A stretch of DNA of 64,000 bases from Chaetoceros tenuissimus. Its lineage: Eukaryota; Bacillariophyta; Thalassiosirophyceae; Chaetocerotales; Chaetocerotaceae. Location of the stretch: assembly GCA_021927905.1 (NCBI GenBank), contig BLLK01000032.1:248001-312000 (forward strand). Direction: 5' to 3'. The translations under genes and the position numbers were made by a program. Position 1 is the stretch's first letter. The number at the start of each line of letters is the position of its first letter. Below, one piece after another: positions 21,487 to 32,117 of the stretch. The notes below the pieces were generated by a model. The model did no database searches. It was not told the origin of the DNA and was given only the letters and a program-made list of their open reading frames with translations.

Positions 21487-22577
21487 TTAATAAATGCGAA
21501 TTTTATAAATTGAATCCCATAGTTTGCCAGTAACAAACAGAATGTCATTCCCTTCATCAGAAATTGATATCCCATTCAATACATTCTCACTTGTCATGGT
21601 TGGACAAATTGTTGCTAGATTGAAAAGCTTCAATACTTCGCCAGATTCAATATCAATCTCGAGAATGTATTGTTGATACCATACGTTTGCAAGTAGTGTT
21701 GGTGAATCATGCCCTTTGATTGTACTTATCGGGAGGAATTCGAGTTCATTCAAATGTTGCACTGGTATAGGTGTTTCAGATTGTTGCTGTAATTTAGCCT
21801 TGACATCTATTGATCGAGCTGCCTCAATGACAACATCGCACATGGAAGTCTCATTTGCATCTTTCGTCTCACTGGATGCAACGCTAGTCTCACATGAGTC
21901 AAGAACTCCAACGTCCCAAAAGAAAATATTTGTCGTTCCATCACTCATGATGAATTCATTTCGCGGTTGGTCGTATGTAATTCCCCATCCTTGACCATTA
22001 CTAGTTTCTTTGTGATATTTGACTTGAAATAAAAGTTTGAATGATTTAGGATCATATACAAATGCAGTTCGTTCTCTCCAAGTAATTTGAATCAGACGAT
22101 CTTCTCCCAACCCATTTTTATATGGCGTTATTCCCTCTCCGAAAAACTCCTGAGGTAGATCAATTTCTTGTAAAGGTTTACTTGGGTCTGACATATCTAA
22201 TTTTCTCAACTTGGATTGACCATTCATACCCGACCCTTCGTAAAGAGAACCATTGAATAGAGCTAGTCCTTGTGTGAAAAAACTTGGATCATGGGGGAGC
22301 TTCTCCAAAACTAAGCATAGAAATGTAAAGGTTTGAATGAAAGTAAGATGATGAAGCCAATGGAGGACATGAAAGTATGGTAATGAAAGGAGTGCAGTAG
22401 AGAAGCAAACACAAATCGTCTACTCAATATTCACTAACCTTCGATATTTCCATATTGCATGAAGCGTTTCTCTTCTTTCACTTCGCTATGAGCATCTACA
22501 GACACACCTTCAGCTTCTGCATGAAAGAATTGAAGACATAGGATATATGAAATAAGCGTTATACTAAGAAACGACAT
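21487..22577 (-). CDS. Glutaminyl-peptide cyclotransferase, secretory
   Basis: Exons 22577-22439 and 22310-21487 (phase 1, GT-AG intron) give 320 residues. Exon 1 supplies a signal peptide (MSFLSITLISYILCLQFFHA) and the link to the conserved PHDPSFFTQGLALF start of the plant/bacterial-type glutamine cyclotransferase domain (PF05096), which folds as a five-bladed beta-propeller. Further matches are YEGSGMNGQSKLRKLD, ITWRERTAFVYD, GQGWGITYD and the C-terminal NGISI..ILFVTGK.WDSIYKI. The enzyme turns N-terminal Gln into pyroglutamate, protecting secreted peptides from aminopeptidases. A Ser/Thr-rich insert near the middle (about residues 190-220) is not a family feature. It converges on the RING-HA gene only 42 bases away. 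Confidence 0.9.
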
Positions 22578-23023
22578 AGCTGCGATTTCATCTAGCTGGA
22601 GGTGTAAAAAAGCTTGAGATGGATCAGGTCAAAGTCTTTTTCAATAAAAGTGAATCATATCTTTTTTTTCATGAGATATGTTGAATCATTGTTTCTTACC
22701 TGATCAAAACGTCTTTATGCAATCAAACAAGTGACTTGAACAGTAAAGGAAATCGAAAAAGTGATGTGTTATTATGCTCTCGCCGCAGCACCCGGATTAG
22801 AAAACGCAAACAAACGTCGTGTATAAAAAATGTGAACGGAATAGAAACCGTTAAGTAGCCTTTTCAGGGCATAATAGGATGTCAATGACGTGGGCAATGT
22901 GAAGAGAAAGATTGATGAAGTATCCTTTTTCATTGTTGCTTGTCAACATGGTGTAGCTGACAGCTGACTATGAAATAGCTTCCTCGTCTTCATCTTTCTC
23001 ATAACTAATAAATAATTAACAAA
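22578..23023. other. Divergent intergenic region, glutaminyl cyclase / RraA-like gene
   Basis: This gap of about 446 bases carries the promoters of two divergent genes. An ATGACGTGG element near 22885 has an ACGT core of the kind bound by bZIP factors. No gene was recognised. Confidence 0.4.
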
Positions 23024-23872
23024 ATGTTTTCTGCAGCTCTTCGTCGTACCGCAACTACTTCATTCCGCTCTATGCCTTTGGCTAGATCCATGGCAACTGG
23101 GCCAGCTTCTGGAGGAGAGATCTCCGATGAGCTTCTTGCCAAACTCGGAAATCTATCCACTCAAGCTCTTGTAGATGGATTGTGGGTTATGGGATGGCCA
23201 AATGCTCAAATCGATGGATCCAGAGCTCTTCACCCGTCACACAAGTGTGTTGGACGTGCTGTAACTTTGCAATTCGTTCCTGCTCGTCCAGATATTGCAC
23301 AGGATAAGCCAGCTGGAGGAGAAAGTCCTGAATATGAGGCTTTCGAGAAATGTGGACCAAATGAGGTTCTTGTAATGGCATCTGTTGGAAAGTGGGACAG
23401 TGTAGGAGGAGATATTAAATTCCTTCGTTTGAAGCAGCGTGAAATTGGAGGTCTTGTAACTGATGGATCTGTACGTGATACTGATGAGATCATCAATTAT
23501 GGGTTCCCATGCTTCTCCTACAGTACTACTGCAAGACAAGGACCTGCATTCATGCAGCCATGGAAGTGTAACGATGTTATCTCTGTTGGAGGAGTTGCAG
23601 TAAGACCAGGTGATGCTATTGTTGGAGATCAGGATGGTGTTGTTTGTGTACCAGCAAAGGTTGCAGAAAAGGTTTACTCCATTGCTCATGGACGTGAGGA
23701 AATTGAAGACATTATCAAGGAGGAATTGACAAAGAACCCAGGACCACCTGGAAAGTACTACCCTTTCATGAGTGGAAAGATCAAGGTTGATTCTCCGCTT
23801 GGAAAGTTGTTGGCTACAAAGGGAATCACACCTGAGAACAGCAATCAATTCGAGGGATCTGCAGATTGGTAA
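23024..23872 (+). CDS. RraA-like / 4-hydroxy-4-methyl-2-oxoglutarate aldolase family protein, mitochondrial
   Basis: This 282-residue protein starts with a presequence rich in Arg, Ser and Thr (MFSAALRRTATTSFRSMPLARSMA), suggesting mitochondrial import. The body matches the RraA-like fold (PF03737): LSTQALVDGLWVMG, the ACVG-like CVGRAVTLQF, the central GGLVTDGSVRDTDEI with the Arg and Asp that bind pyruvate and metal in HMG aldolases, and VRPGDAIVGDQDGVVCVP. Family members cleave 4-hydroxy-4-methyl-2-oxoglutarate or decarboxylate oxaloacetate, whereas the E. coli namesake inhibits RNase E. Retention of GSVRD favours an enzyme. Codon use is strongly biased (GGA for Gly, few rare codons), which suggests high expression compared with its neighbours. 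Confidence 0.85.
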   Translation: MFSAALRRTATTSFRSMPLARSMATGPASGGEISDELLAKLGNLSTQALVDGLWVMGWPNAQIDGSRALHPSHKCVGRAVTLQFVPARPDIAQDKPAGGESPEYEAFEKCGPNEVLVMASVGKWDSVGGDIKFLRLKQREIGGLVTDGSVRDTDEIINYGFPCFSYSTTARQGPAFMQPWKCNDVISVGGVAVRPGDAIVGDQDGVVCVPAKVAEKVYSIAHGREEIEDIIKEELTKNPGPPGKYYPFMSGKIKVDSPLGKLLATKGITPENSNQFEGSADW

Positions 23873-24128
23873 TTTATTTGTTCGATCAGGAAAGTTCAAA
23901 CAGTATATAGTATTAATTAAAATATACACATTTGATCGAAATAGTTGATATAGATTCTTTTATTGAAAAGTAGTGAAGTTGTAGCTTGTCAAATCTATTC
24001 CATGCAAAGGTGATCTTTGCACATGAAAAGAGTTGTTGTTACGTTTACACTCTAGAATGCGCAGTTTGTTGGTAGCAAAAAGAATGTTGATAAAAAGACT
24101 CTATGTTTTAACAATTTCAATAGTTTGT

Positions 24129-25145
24129 CTAGTCCTTTTTCTTTTTCTCCACATATGGATGAGTAGCATGAATGTATAAACTAAGGGCGGCTATGACTGC
24201 ACCAACGCCTTGTTCCTTTGTTATCGAACTCTGCACCAAACCGGACAAAAACATTCCAAAGATAAGTGCAAATCCCTTGCGTACACTGCCGGCATATTTT
24301 GTTACAAGTCCAACAACAATTCCTCCCATAGCATTGGTAAATATTGGCACCATTGTCCATACAGTCCATTGATCAAAGAATCCATTTTCACGTATTCTAA
24401 CTCCATCTTCACGAAAAAAGAGTGAAGCTACCAGAATGAGCAAAGATGCAATACATAATTCTGCACTAAATAGATATGGATTGCGCCCTCCTCCACTACT
24501 ACCCTTTGTAGATTGTAGATTCATTTGTGAAATTGCACCAGCTAATCCAGATAGAAAAGATGCTCCCATAACAGGTGCAACACCGTGCGTAAAATGTCTT
24601 CCTTCCATAGTAAATGATGTTGGAGAAGAAGAAGTCAACATGTCTAAATTCAATATATGTTCCATAATCAGCGCAGCCACCATTAATAAAATTAAAGCCA
24701 GCACTTGCATTTTGCTCTGTTTTCGACCCATAAGTAAAAAGCAACAAACTGCAGCAGAAATGGTCTTTGTCTGATTTAAAACGCTAAATGTAACCCCATC
24801 TAAGTTTTGATAGGCTAATAAAGCAAGAGTATTCTGAATAGTGTAAAGAAAAGCCGGTAAGAATGCAATTTTGATCCAAGATGTGACACTCCATCCTTTG
24901 GTCGCATTTTGAAAAGCAGATATAGTCGTCCCTTTTTCTTGTGCAATATCTGGAGATGTTATGAGCATAAACATTGCTAGACAGAATTTCAAAGATTCTG
25001 TGGTAATAATGATTGAACTTCTGCATACGTTTTGTGCAATAAATTTTGCAGTAAGCAATGGTTGAAATCCGAATTGAATTGTGAGAAGCATCATGGAAAC
25101 AATTGCTTCTTTTCCAAGTCCTGCAGGTTTTGCTTGAGAACTCAT
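24129..25145 (-). CDS. Nucleotide-sugar transporter, SLC35A (UDP-galactose/CMP-sialate) type
   Basis: This 338-residue protein has about ten hydrophobic helices and the family core TIQNTLALLAYQNLDGVTFSV..QTKTISAAVCCFLLMGRK, the hallmark of SLC35A transporters, which exchange nucleotide sugars for UMP or CMP across the Golgi or ER membrane. A second conserved part is SGLAGAISQMNLQ and KYAGSVRKGFALIFGMFLSG. The C-terminus ends in KKKKD, a lysine-rich tail that could act in ER retrieval. The exact sugar cannot be read from the sequence. It is a single exon with a clear ATG at 25145, and converges on the RraA-like gene. Confidence 0.88.
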   Translation of the reverse strand: MSSQAKPAGLGKEAIVSMMLLTIQFGFQPLLTAKFIAQNVCRSSIIITTESLKFCLAMFMLITSPDIAQEKGTTISAFQNATKGWSVTSWIKIAFLPAFLYTIQNTLALLAYQNLDGVTFSVLNQTKTISAAVCCFLLMGRKQSKMQVLALILLMVAALIMEHILNLDMLTSSSPTSFTMEGRHFTHGVAPVMGASFLSGLAGAISQMNLQSTKGSSGGGRNPYLFSAELCIASLLILVASLFFREDGVRIRENGFFDQWTVWTMVPIFTNAMGGIVVGLVTKYAGSVRKGFALIFGMFLSGLVQSSITKEQGVGAVIAALSLYIHATHPYVEKKKKD

Positions 25146-25729
25146 TTTTTCTATAATGGTATTTTTTGCATATACAGTGTTGAAGATAGTTTAGTAAACT
25201 GCTTTTAATTTGTAAAAGGGCAACTTTGGAACAACTACGTCTTCCCAAACATACTACAATAGTATCAATACAGAAAAACCAACAATCCCAATCCTCCAAT
25301 CATCTCACATCACATCATTGGTGTCCTACCAAAAGGTTATGAGCGCAAAAGAAATCTTTCATCACTTCACTCTTTCCTTCCCCTTCTTTTTGGACTGGTG
25401 TCAAAATGTCGACGCAACCAACAAAGTACTACGACTCGTAAGTACTTGTCCAGTACGGCCGGAAGATTTCAAAGCTGGCGAGGAAGAAGGAAGAAGCCCT
25501 GTTCTATCAAAAAGTGATGGCAGAGAGAAACAACAGAACGGTTACATCAACTTCATTGGAATTTACTTTTTTACATTGGAACCAAGGCTTGGATTCATTA
25601 TTCTTATTCAAACTTGAACACTATATTGATTTTAAAAATCTCTCCATTGTTTTTAATTAAAACTTTGAAAGAATTGTAGAACAAGATAGACTAGAATCCT
25701 TTTTATACATTACAAAAAATTAGAGAAGA
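25146..25729. other. Divergent intergenic region, SLC35A-like / SDHA
   Basis: This 584-base gap lies between divergent genes. A 99-codon frame (25318-25617) lacks an ATG at its start and shows no family, so it is not called. A TTTTTATACATT element 25-35 bases before the SDHA ATG may be a TATA-like signal. Confidence 0.4.
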
Positions 25730-27622
25730 ATGCTGTCTGCGTTAAGATCATCCACCAAGAGTCTCCTTCGAAAGAAGGTAGCACAAACTAGAGCTCTCTC
25801 TACAAGCCTCAAGGGAGATTATACAATTGTCGATCATGAATACGATGCTTTGGTAGTCGGAGCAGGAGGAGCAGGTCTACGTGCTGCCATGGGATTGTCC
25901 GAGGCTGGATTTAAAACCGCGTGTGTAACCAAGCTGTTCCCAACCAGATCACACACTGTTGCAGCACAAGGAGGAATCAATGCTGCATTAGGTAACATGT
26001 CAGAAGATGATTGGCGTTGGCACATGTATGATACTGTGAAGGGAAGCGATTGGCTAGGAGATCAAGATGCGATTCATTACATGTGTAAAGAAGCTCCAAA
26101 GGCTGTTTTGGAACTAGAGGAGTTTGGTCTTCCTTTTTCACGTACTGAAGATGGAAAGATTTACCAAAGAGCTTTCGGAGGTCAAAGTCTTGAATATGGA
26201 AAGGGAGGACAGGCATACAGATGTGCATGTGCTGCTGATAGAACTGGTCATGCGATGTTGCATACACTTTATGGAAGATCTTTGGCTTTTGATACCACCT
26301 ACTTTATTGAATACTTTGCGATGGACCTTCTTATGAATGACGATGGCGAATGTGTAGGAGTCATGGCTTTGAACATGGAAGATGGATCTATTCATAGAAT
26401 CAAGGCAAAGAATACTGTCTTGGCTACTGGAGGATACGGAAGAGCGTACTTTTCATGTACTTCGGCACACACCTGTACCGGAGATGGTAATGCAATGGTT
26501 ATGAGAGCTGGATTGGCAAATCAAGATGCTGAATTTGTTCAGTTCCATCCAACCGGAATCTATGGAGCTGGATGTCTCATCACTGAAGGATGCCGTGGAG
26601 AGGGTGGAATTTTGAGAAACTCTGAAGGAGAGCGTTTCATGGAGCGTTATGCGCCATCTGCAAAGGATCTCGCATCTCGTGATGTTGTCTCTCGTGCAAT
26701 GACTATGGAGATTCGTGAAGGTCGTGGAGTTGGACCTAAGAAGGATCACATTTATCTTCATCTTGATCACCTTCCTGCAGATCTTTTGGCAGAGCGTCTT
26801 CCTGGAATTAGTGAGACCGCAGCTATCTTTGCTGGTGTTGACGTTACTAAGGAACCTATCCCTGTTCTTCCAACTGTGCACTATAACATGGGAGGTATCC
26901 CAACCAATCACTATGGAGAGGTCATTCGTACTAACTTCACTGGAGATGGAGAATTCGAAAGTGACGAAGTAGTCCCAGGTCTTTTCGCTGCTGGAGAAGC
27001 TGCTTGTGCTTCTGTACACGGAGCAAATCGTCTTGGAGCAAATTCTCTTCTTGATATTGTTGTATTTGGACGTGCATGTGCACTTCGAATTGCAGATATT
27101 GCAAAGCCAGGTGAAGCGCAAGCTCCATTGAAAGAAGATGCAGGTATGGCAAGTCTTGACAACCTTGATAAGCTTAGATACTCTGATGGAGAACTTTCAA
27201 CCGCAGAAATTCGTTCAGAAATGCAAGACGTCATGCAAGAACATGCTGCAGTTTACAGAACAGAAGACCTTCTTGCAGAAGGAAAGGTCAAGATTGATGA
27301 AGTTGTAAAGAAGTTTGAGAACGTAAAGGTTACTGATAAATCTCTCATCTGGAATACTGACATGGTTGAAACTTTGGAATTACAAAACTTGCTTGGATGT
27401 GCAGCGACAACAATGCATGGTGCAGAGAATCGTAAGGAGTCAAGAGGTGCTCATGCTCATGAGAACTATCCTGATCGTGATGATGAAAACTGGATGAAGC
27501 ATACCGTTGCGTACTTCGATCCAGAGAGTGGTAAGACAGATGTCAAATACAGACCTAATCACCATTACACTTTGGATGAAGAGGAATGTGCGACTGTTGA
27601 GCCTGTAGCTCGTGTGTACTAA
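25730..27622 (+). CDS. SDHA: Succinate dehydrogenase flavoprotein subunit, mitochondrial
   Basis: This 630-residue single-exon protein is the catalytic subunit of complex II. It oxidises succinate to fumarate at the mitochondrial inner membrane. The presequence is [19 protein letters not shown]. The FAD-binding glycine loop is [15 protein letters not shown], the covalent FAD histidine is in SHTVAAQGG (His about 75), and the active-site segments are [22 protein letters not shown] (in part), [13 protein letters not shown] and [16 protein letters not shown]. The C-terminus carries the [14 protein letters not shown] segment typical of SDHA. Length matches the family (about 620-660). Codon use is strongly biased, fitting high expression. 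Confidence 0.98.
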   Translation: MLSALRSSTKSLLRKKVAQTRALSTSLKGDYTIVDHEYDALVVGAGGAGLRAAMGLSEAGFKTACVTKLFPTRSHTVAAQGGINAALGNMSEDDWRWHMYDTVKGSDWLGDQDAIHYMCKEAPKAVLELEEFGLPFSRTEDGKIYQRAFGGQSLEYGKGGQAYRCACAADRTGHAMLHTLYGRSLAFDTTYFIEYFAMDLLMNDDGECVGVMALNMEDGSIHRIKAKNTVLATGGYGRAYFSCTSAHTCTGDGNAMVMRAGLANQDAEFVQFHPTGIYGAGCLITEGCRGEGGILRNSEGERFMERYAPSAKDLASRDVVSRAMTMEIREGRGVGPKKDHIYLHLDHLPADLLAERLPGISETAAIFAGVDVTKEPIPVLPTVHYNMGGIPTNHYGEVIRTNFTGDGEFESDEVVPGLFAAGEAACASVHGANRLGANSLLDIVVFGRACALRIADIAKPGEAQAPLKEDAGMASLDNLDKLRYSDGELSTAEIRSEMQDVMQEHAAVYRTEDLLAEGKVKIDEVVKKFENVKVTDKSLIWNTDMVETLELQNLLGCAATTMHGAENRKESRGAHAHENYPDRDDENWMKHTVAYFDPESGKTDVKYRPNHHYTLDEEECATVEPVARVY

Positions 27623-28109
27623 TTAGAAAAAGAAATGGAACAGATGTAGTCCTTTTTTCTGAAATGACTACGTATTATTCAACAATAGTTTTTCTTGTCG
27701 GACCATTTGTTTCATCTTATAACATTATAGTTTTCAATACATGACAAAATTACTTCTTATTTGATCAAACTAGATAATTTTTTTTCATATCAATCCGAGA
27801 AATTTTTCGTTGAAGTACGGAGAAAAAAAACTAAAACCTTCCTGCGCTGAAAAAAGCCAATGCTGAAGAATCATCTCCACTAGCTAGTTTAGCTAGGTGT
27901 TGAAGGTACTATCAAGGCCAGATCTTCCTTCCACGCACCACAAAACAGAGACCAACAACACCGCTCGCCTCACAGTTTTCCAAAAAAGCGCAAAACACAT
28001 CATATTTTTATTCTTCTCTGTGGTGCATAGTTCAATTGTGTAAAGTAATTAGACTTTAGCAGTACAGAAAGGTGGTCATCAAAATTTAACATTGAAGTAC
28101 ATTTTTCCT
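27623..28109. other. Intergenic region between SDHA and FtsH-like gene
   Basis: This 487-base gap is AT-rich and holds the SDHA 3' end and the next promoter. No gene was recognised. Confidence 0.4.
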
Positions 28110-29987
28110 ATGCAGAACCGATCAAAGAAGGAATATATTGTCCTATTACTATGTGGCACTTTGTGCTGGTCCCATGCTTTTACAAGTCCATCAGTTTCTG
28201 TAAAGCCACTTCAAATACATAGTATTCATGAGAAAACACTTGAACAGTTTAGAGACAATAGAAATGATAATTTCAATCTTTACATGTCTTCCTCGGGAAA
28301 GGAGAATAGACCTCGGCGCAAATTTCCTATCCCAAACCCAGTGGCCATTGTGACAAATGTTTTCAAAGCAACCTTCAGATTTCAAGCCAATTTCCGTAAA
28401 AAGTTTGCTACATTGAGTCGCAAGGGGAAGCTGATTGTCTCATTTCAACTCATGGTGATGGGATTACTCTTTGGGTATACTGGGACAAGCATAACAAGAT
28501 CTATTGCAGCATCGAGATCCGGAACAGCAGCCACAAGTAAACCTATGGAAGTTCCATACAGTGTCTTCATGGATATGGTCGAAAAAAGTGGCCAAGGTCA
28601 TACAGCTGGAGAAAATCCTGCAATGCAAGTTGATCATATAATAATTGGTAAAGAGAAAATTGGATTCAAGGTGAAATCTGATGCTGAAAAGCATGCATTG
28701 GCGTTGAAAAGTACAAAGCTTGTTGAGACGAATGATATTGCAGTTCAAACAGTGAAGGAACGTCAGCTATACACTTCCAAAGTAAATGCAAGTCCAGAAC
28801 TTGTCAAATTCTTGAGAGATAATAAAATACCATTCAAAGCTGCTTCCACAAAGGGAACAAATGCTGCAGCAATGGTCGCGAGATCATCCATTATTCTTAT
28901 TTACATGTTGTTTTTGTTACGAATGTACAAGACAATGGCAGGTGGAGGAAGTTCAAAAGATACACCAGGAAAGCTTGCAAGGCAGCTTCAGTCAGATCCA
29001 AAGTCAATGGTTAAATTTGAGGATATTGAGGGAATTGATGATGCAAAATTTGAAGTAATGGAACTTGTTGATGCTCTAAAGAATCCAGGAAAATACGCAA
29101 TTTTGGGAGCAAGAGCTCCAACTGGTTTACTTTTGGAGGGACCTCCAGGAACTGGTAAAACTATGCTCGCCAGAGCATGTGCTGCAACAGCTGGTGTTCC
29201 ACTCTTGTATTGTTCTGGAAGTGATTTTGTAGAAATGTTTGTTGGGCGTGGAGCTGCGAGGGTTCGAAAAACGTTTGAGAGAGCAGGTAAGATGCATTTT
29301 TATAGATTTCGTTTGCATCTATGAATATTCACATCATCTCACATATTTACTTATATTTTCATAGGTAAAATTGCACCTTGCATTATCTTTATAGATGAAT
29401 TGGATGCTTTGGGAAAATCACGAGGAGGAGATATGTTGGGAATGCAAATGAGGAGCAATGACGAAGCTGAGCAGACTCTTAACCAATTGTTGGCATGTAT
29501 GGATGGATTGGACAGTAAGAAGGGAATTTGCGTTCTTGCAGCAACAAATAGAAGGGAGGTCTTGGATCCAGCTCTTATTAGGCCGGGAAGATTTGATCGC
29601 ATTATCAAGGTAACACTTCCTGATGCTGCTGGAAGAGAGAGAATATTGAGGGTTCATGCGAAGAAGTTACCAGGATTCAGAGAATGTAATGGTGTAGATA
29701 CGTCTAGACTTGGAAGTCTTGGACAAGGCAAAGCAGTTGATTTAAGTGCTGTTGCTGCTGTTACATCCAACCTAAGTGGAGCAGAATTGGAGTTTATAGT
29801 GAATGAAGCAGCAATCCGCGCAGTTCGAAGGGTCAGTGCCGATATCCGAGAAGGAATAGATCCAAAAGATATCGAATATCCATCAGTATGCGCAATGGAC
29901 TTTGAAGATAGTGTCAAAAGCTTTTTCCTGACAAGGAAACCATCGGGGGGTGGTAATGGAATTTTCGATGCGCTAAGACCGAAATAA
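28110..29987 (+). CDS. FtsH-like AAA ATPase lacking the protease domain, plastid-targeted
   Basis: Exons 28110-29286 and 29365-29987 (phase 1, GT-AG intron of 78 nt) encode 599 residues. A signal peptide ends in [10 protein letters not shown], a plastid import motif. Two membrane helices (about residues 110-130 and 258-276) flank a stromal or lumenal loop, as in FtsH. The AAA module shows Walker A GPPGTGKT (about 344-351), the pore loop [11 protein letters not shown], Walker [12 protein letters not shown] (about 399) and RPGRFDR. The protein ends soon after the AAA lid ([22 protein letters not shown]), so the M41 peptidase domain and its HEXXH motif are absent. It therefore resembles the FtsHi-type chaperones of plastids. 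The role in a hetero-oligomeric FtsH complex is inferred. Confidence 0.88.
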
Positions 29988-30229
29988 GTGTTTCGTTTAA
30001 TACTACTCAGTTTTCTTATAATACTCGTATTTTTGTGACCAATGCACTTCATGTTGTTTGCACGGATGACGTCATTTCGGCGCGCCAAAAATGAAAATAA
30101 GATGACGGATGAGAGAAAAAAGCGATCCCAATAATTGGAATTTGATTGATTGTTCCCATTCTCACCTAACCTCGTCATTCCTTCCACAATAACTAGTAGA
30201 GAACGTCTATAAAAGTAAGCTAATCAAAG
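29988..30229. promoter_or_regulatory. Promoter region with CRE palindrome and E2F-like site
   Basis: The palindrome TGACGTCA (30067-30074), a CRE/bZIP site, is followed by GGCGCGCC and AAAA (30079-30090), which on the minus strand reads TTTTGGCGCG, an E2F-type site. Both are upstream of the dehydrogenase-cupin ATG at 30230. Binding is inferred from the consensus only. Confidence 0.4.
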
Positions 30230-31921
30230 ATGAAGATAGTAACGATTGGTCTTGGAGCAATGGGTGGAGGCATGGCTCGCAGCCTTTTGAGATCCTCAGA
30301 AGTCAGCGAGGTGCAGGGCTTCGATCTCAATGATGAGATTGTAAAAAAGTTTTACGATGAAGCAAAGGAAGCTGGTAAAGCAAGTGACACCCTTCCTAGT
30401 GAACTTGTTTTGGAAAAAATTGTTACAAGAGATACAAATGTTGTTTTACTTGTTCTTGTCAACGAGGCTCAATGTGACTCAGTTTGTTTCGGGGGTGGCA
30501 CGAATCTTGAATCTATTTTGCAACCCGGTTCATGTGTGATTCTTTCTTCTACCGTAACTGCTGCATGGGCAAAGTCGGCATATGAAAAGTTTGCCAAGAA
30601 GGGGATTCAGTTTTGCGACTGTCCAATAAGTGGTGGTCCAGTACGAGCATTGGCTGGAGAAATTACGATAATGGCATCAGGTGAAGAGAAATCCCTTGCA
30701 TATATCGATCCTGTTCTCAAAGCTATGGGTAAAGAAATTCACATCATTGAAGGAGGTGCCGGTATGGGATCTACCGTAAAAATGGTGCATCAATTACTTG
30801 CTGGTGTACATATTGTTGTGGCTGCAGAGGCGTTGGCGCTTGCGGCCAAGGCTGGCCTTGACGTAGAACAGATGTATCAAATTGTTTCAGGCGCTGCAGG
30901 TCAAAGTTGGATGTTTTGTGATAGAGGAAAGAGAATGATTGATAATCCAGAAAACAAGGTAATGAGCGCATTAGCTATTTTTATCAAAGATATGGACATT
31001 GTGTATAGTGAAGCAAAAAGACTGCAATCTCCCATTCCGCTAGCAACTGCTGCATTACAGCAATTTATTTCCGGTTCTAGTCTTGGTTTAGCTAGAAATG
31101 ATGATTCCTCAGTTGTACAAGTGTATGAAAAACTCTCAGGAGTTTCCGTGAAGAAATCTGTTTCTACACCAAAAGAAGGAGAAGAAGTAGGCGATCTTTG
31201 GGTTCTTCCTGATGGAACAAAGGAAAAGATTGTTGAAGTTGGAATGGAGGAGAGGCATAACATTGTAATCTCGAACGAATACACTAGAGTTTTGAAGGTA
31301 AAATTTGGCCCAAAAGATACTACATGGGCACATCGTCATGCAGAAGACTCTCTCTATTTCTTCCTTGTAGAAGGAGGATTGAATGTAATCAATCACGTGA
31401 AAGGTTCGGATCCAGCATGTGACTGTATGGTAGGTCCCCTTCTATTTTTCCAATTTTTGTTTTGATTTTCTTTCTCAAACCTTTTTACAAATTAGGAATT
31501 TGGAGAAGTACGCTATGGGACACATAAATCAGATAAACCATTGGTTCATAAGATTACAAACATGAATGACTCAGAAATGTTTTGCATTGATGCTGAAGTA
31601 CTGAAGAGTCCACCAGTTACAAGCCCAATTCCTTTGGTAGCAGAAAAGCATGAATTGATTAAATCCCGCGATCGTTGTAGAGTTTACAAGCTAGTACTTC
31701 AGCCAAATGAAAGTGTTACTGTCAGTTATCCATTCTTTTACCTTAGTATCGTGCTAAAACCGTCTACTCTAAAGACCGTGATTGGTAGTGGACGTCATTC
31801 TATTTCTTGGGAGAAAAAGACACAGTTGGGAGATCTAGAATGGTGTAACCCAACAATTGATATTACAATGACAAATACCGGGGATGAAGTTTATGAACAA
31901 TTCATCTCTGAATGGCTTTAA
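30230..31921 (+). CDS. 3-hydroxyisobutyrate dehydrogenase-like enzyme fused to a cupin domain
   Basis: Exons 30230-31429 and 31496-31921 (phase 0, GT-AG intron of 66 nt) give 541 residues. Residues 1-290 form a beta-hydroxyacid dehydrogenase: Rossmann loop GLGAMGGGMARSLL, substrate loop GPVRALAGE and catalytic Lys in GSTVKMVHQLL (about 184), followed by the C-terminal helical domain. This part is closest to 3-hydroxyisobutyrate and L-threonate dehydrogenases. Residues 340-541 hold a cupin with the metal motif AHRHAEDSLYFFL (His about 368 and 370), ending in a second beta-sandwich (LVHKITNMNDSEMFCID...YKLVLQPNESVTVSYPFF). No targeting peptide is visible, so it is probably cytosolic. The fusion suggests oxidation of a hydroxyacid followed by, or sensed by, the cupin. 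The substrate is unknown. Confidence 0.86.
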
Positions 31922-32117
31922 ATTAAATTGAGATGACCTGAGCTTACAGACATGTCGATTACATAGATGAGTGTTTCAAATTGAAATCAACGCTTTTGTC
32001 TAGAAGTATAGTAGTTTACACGTTTGTTACCTTACTTGTACTGCATTGTCTTTTATAATCTATTCTATTTCTCATGCAGACTCGCAAAATATTACGCGCT
32101 GTGTGCACATTAGACAA
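31922..32117. other. Convergent intergenic region
   Basis: These 196 bases separate the stop codons of two convergent genes. Nothing but 3' flanks is seen. Confidence 0.4.

Noticed and set aside
25318-25617. 99-codon plus-strand frame between the transporter and SDHA genes
   Set aside because: It lacks an initial ATG, ends in AT-rich sequence and shows no family; it lies where two promoters are expected.
26453-27121. 222-codon antisense frame within SDHA
   Set aside because: Same cause: shadow of biased sense codons, with Ser/Cys-rich composition and no homology.
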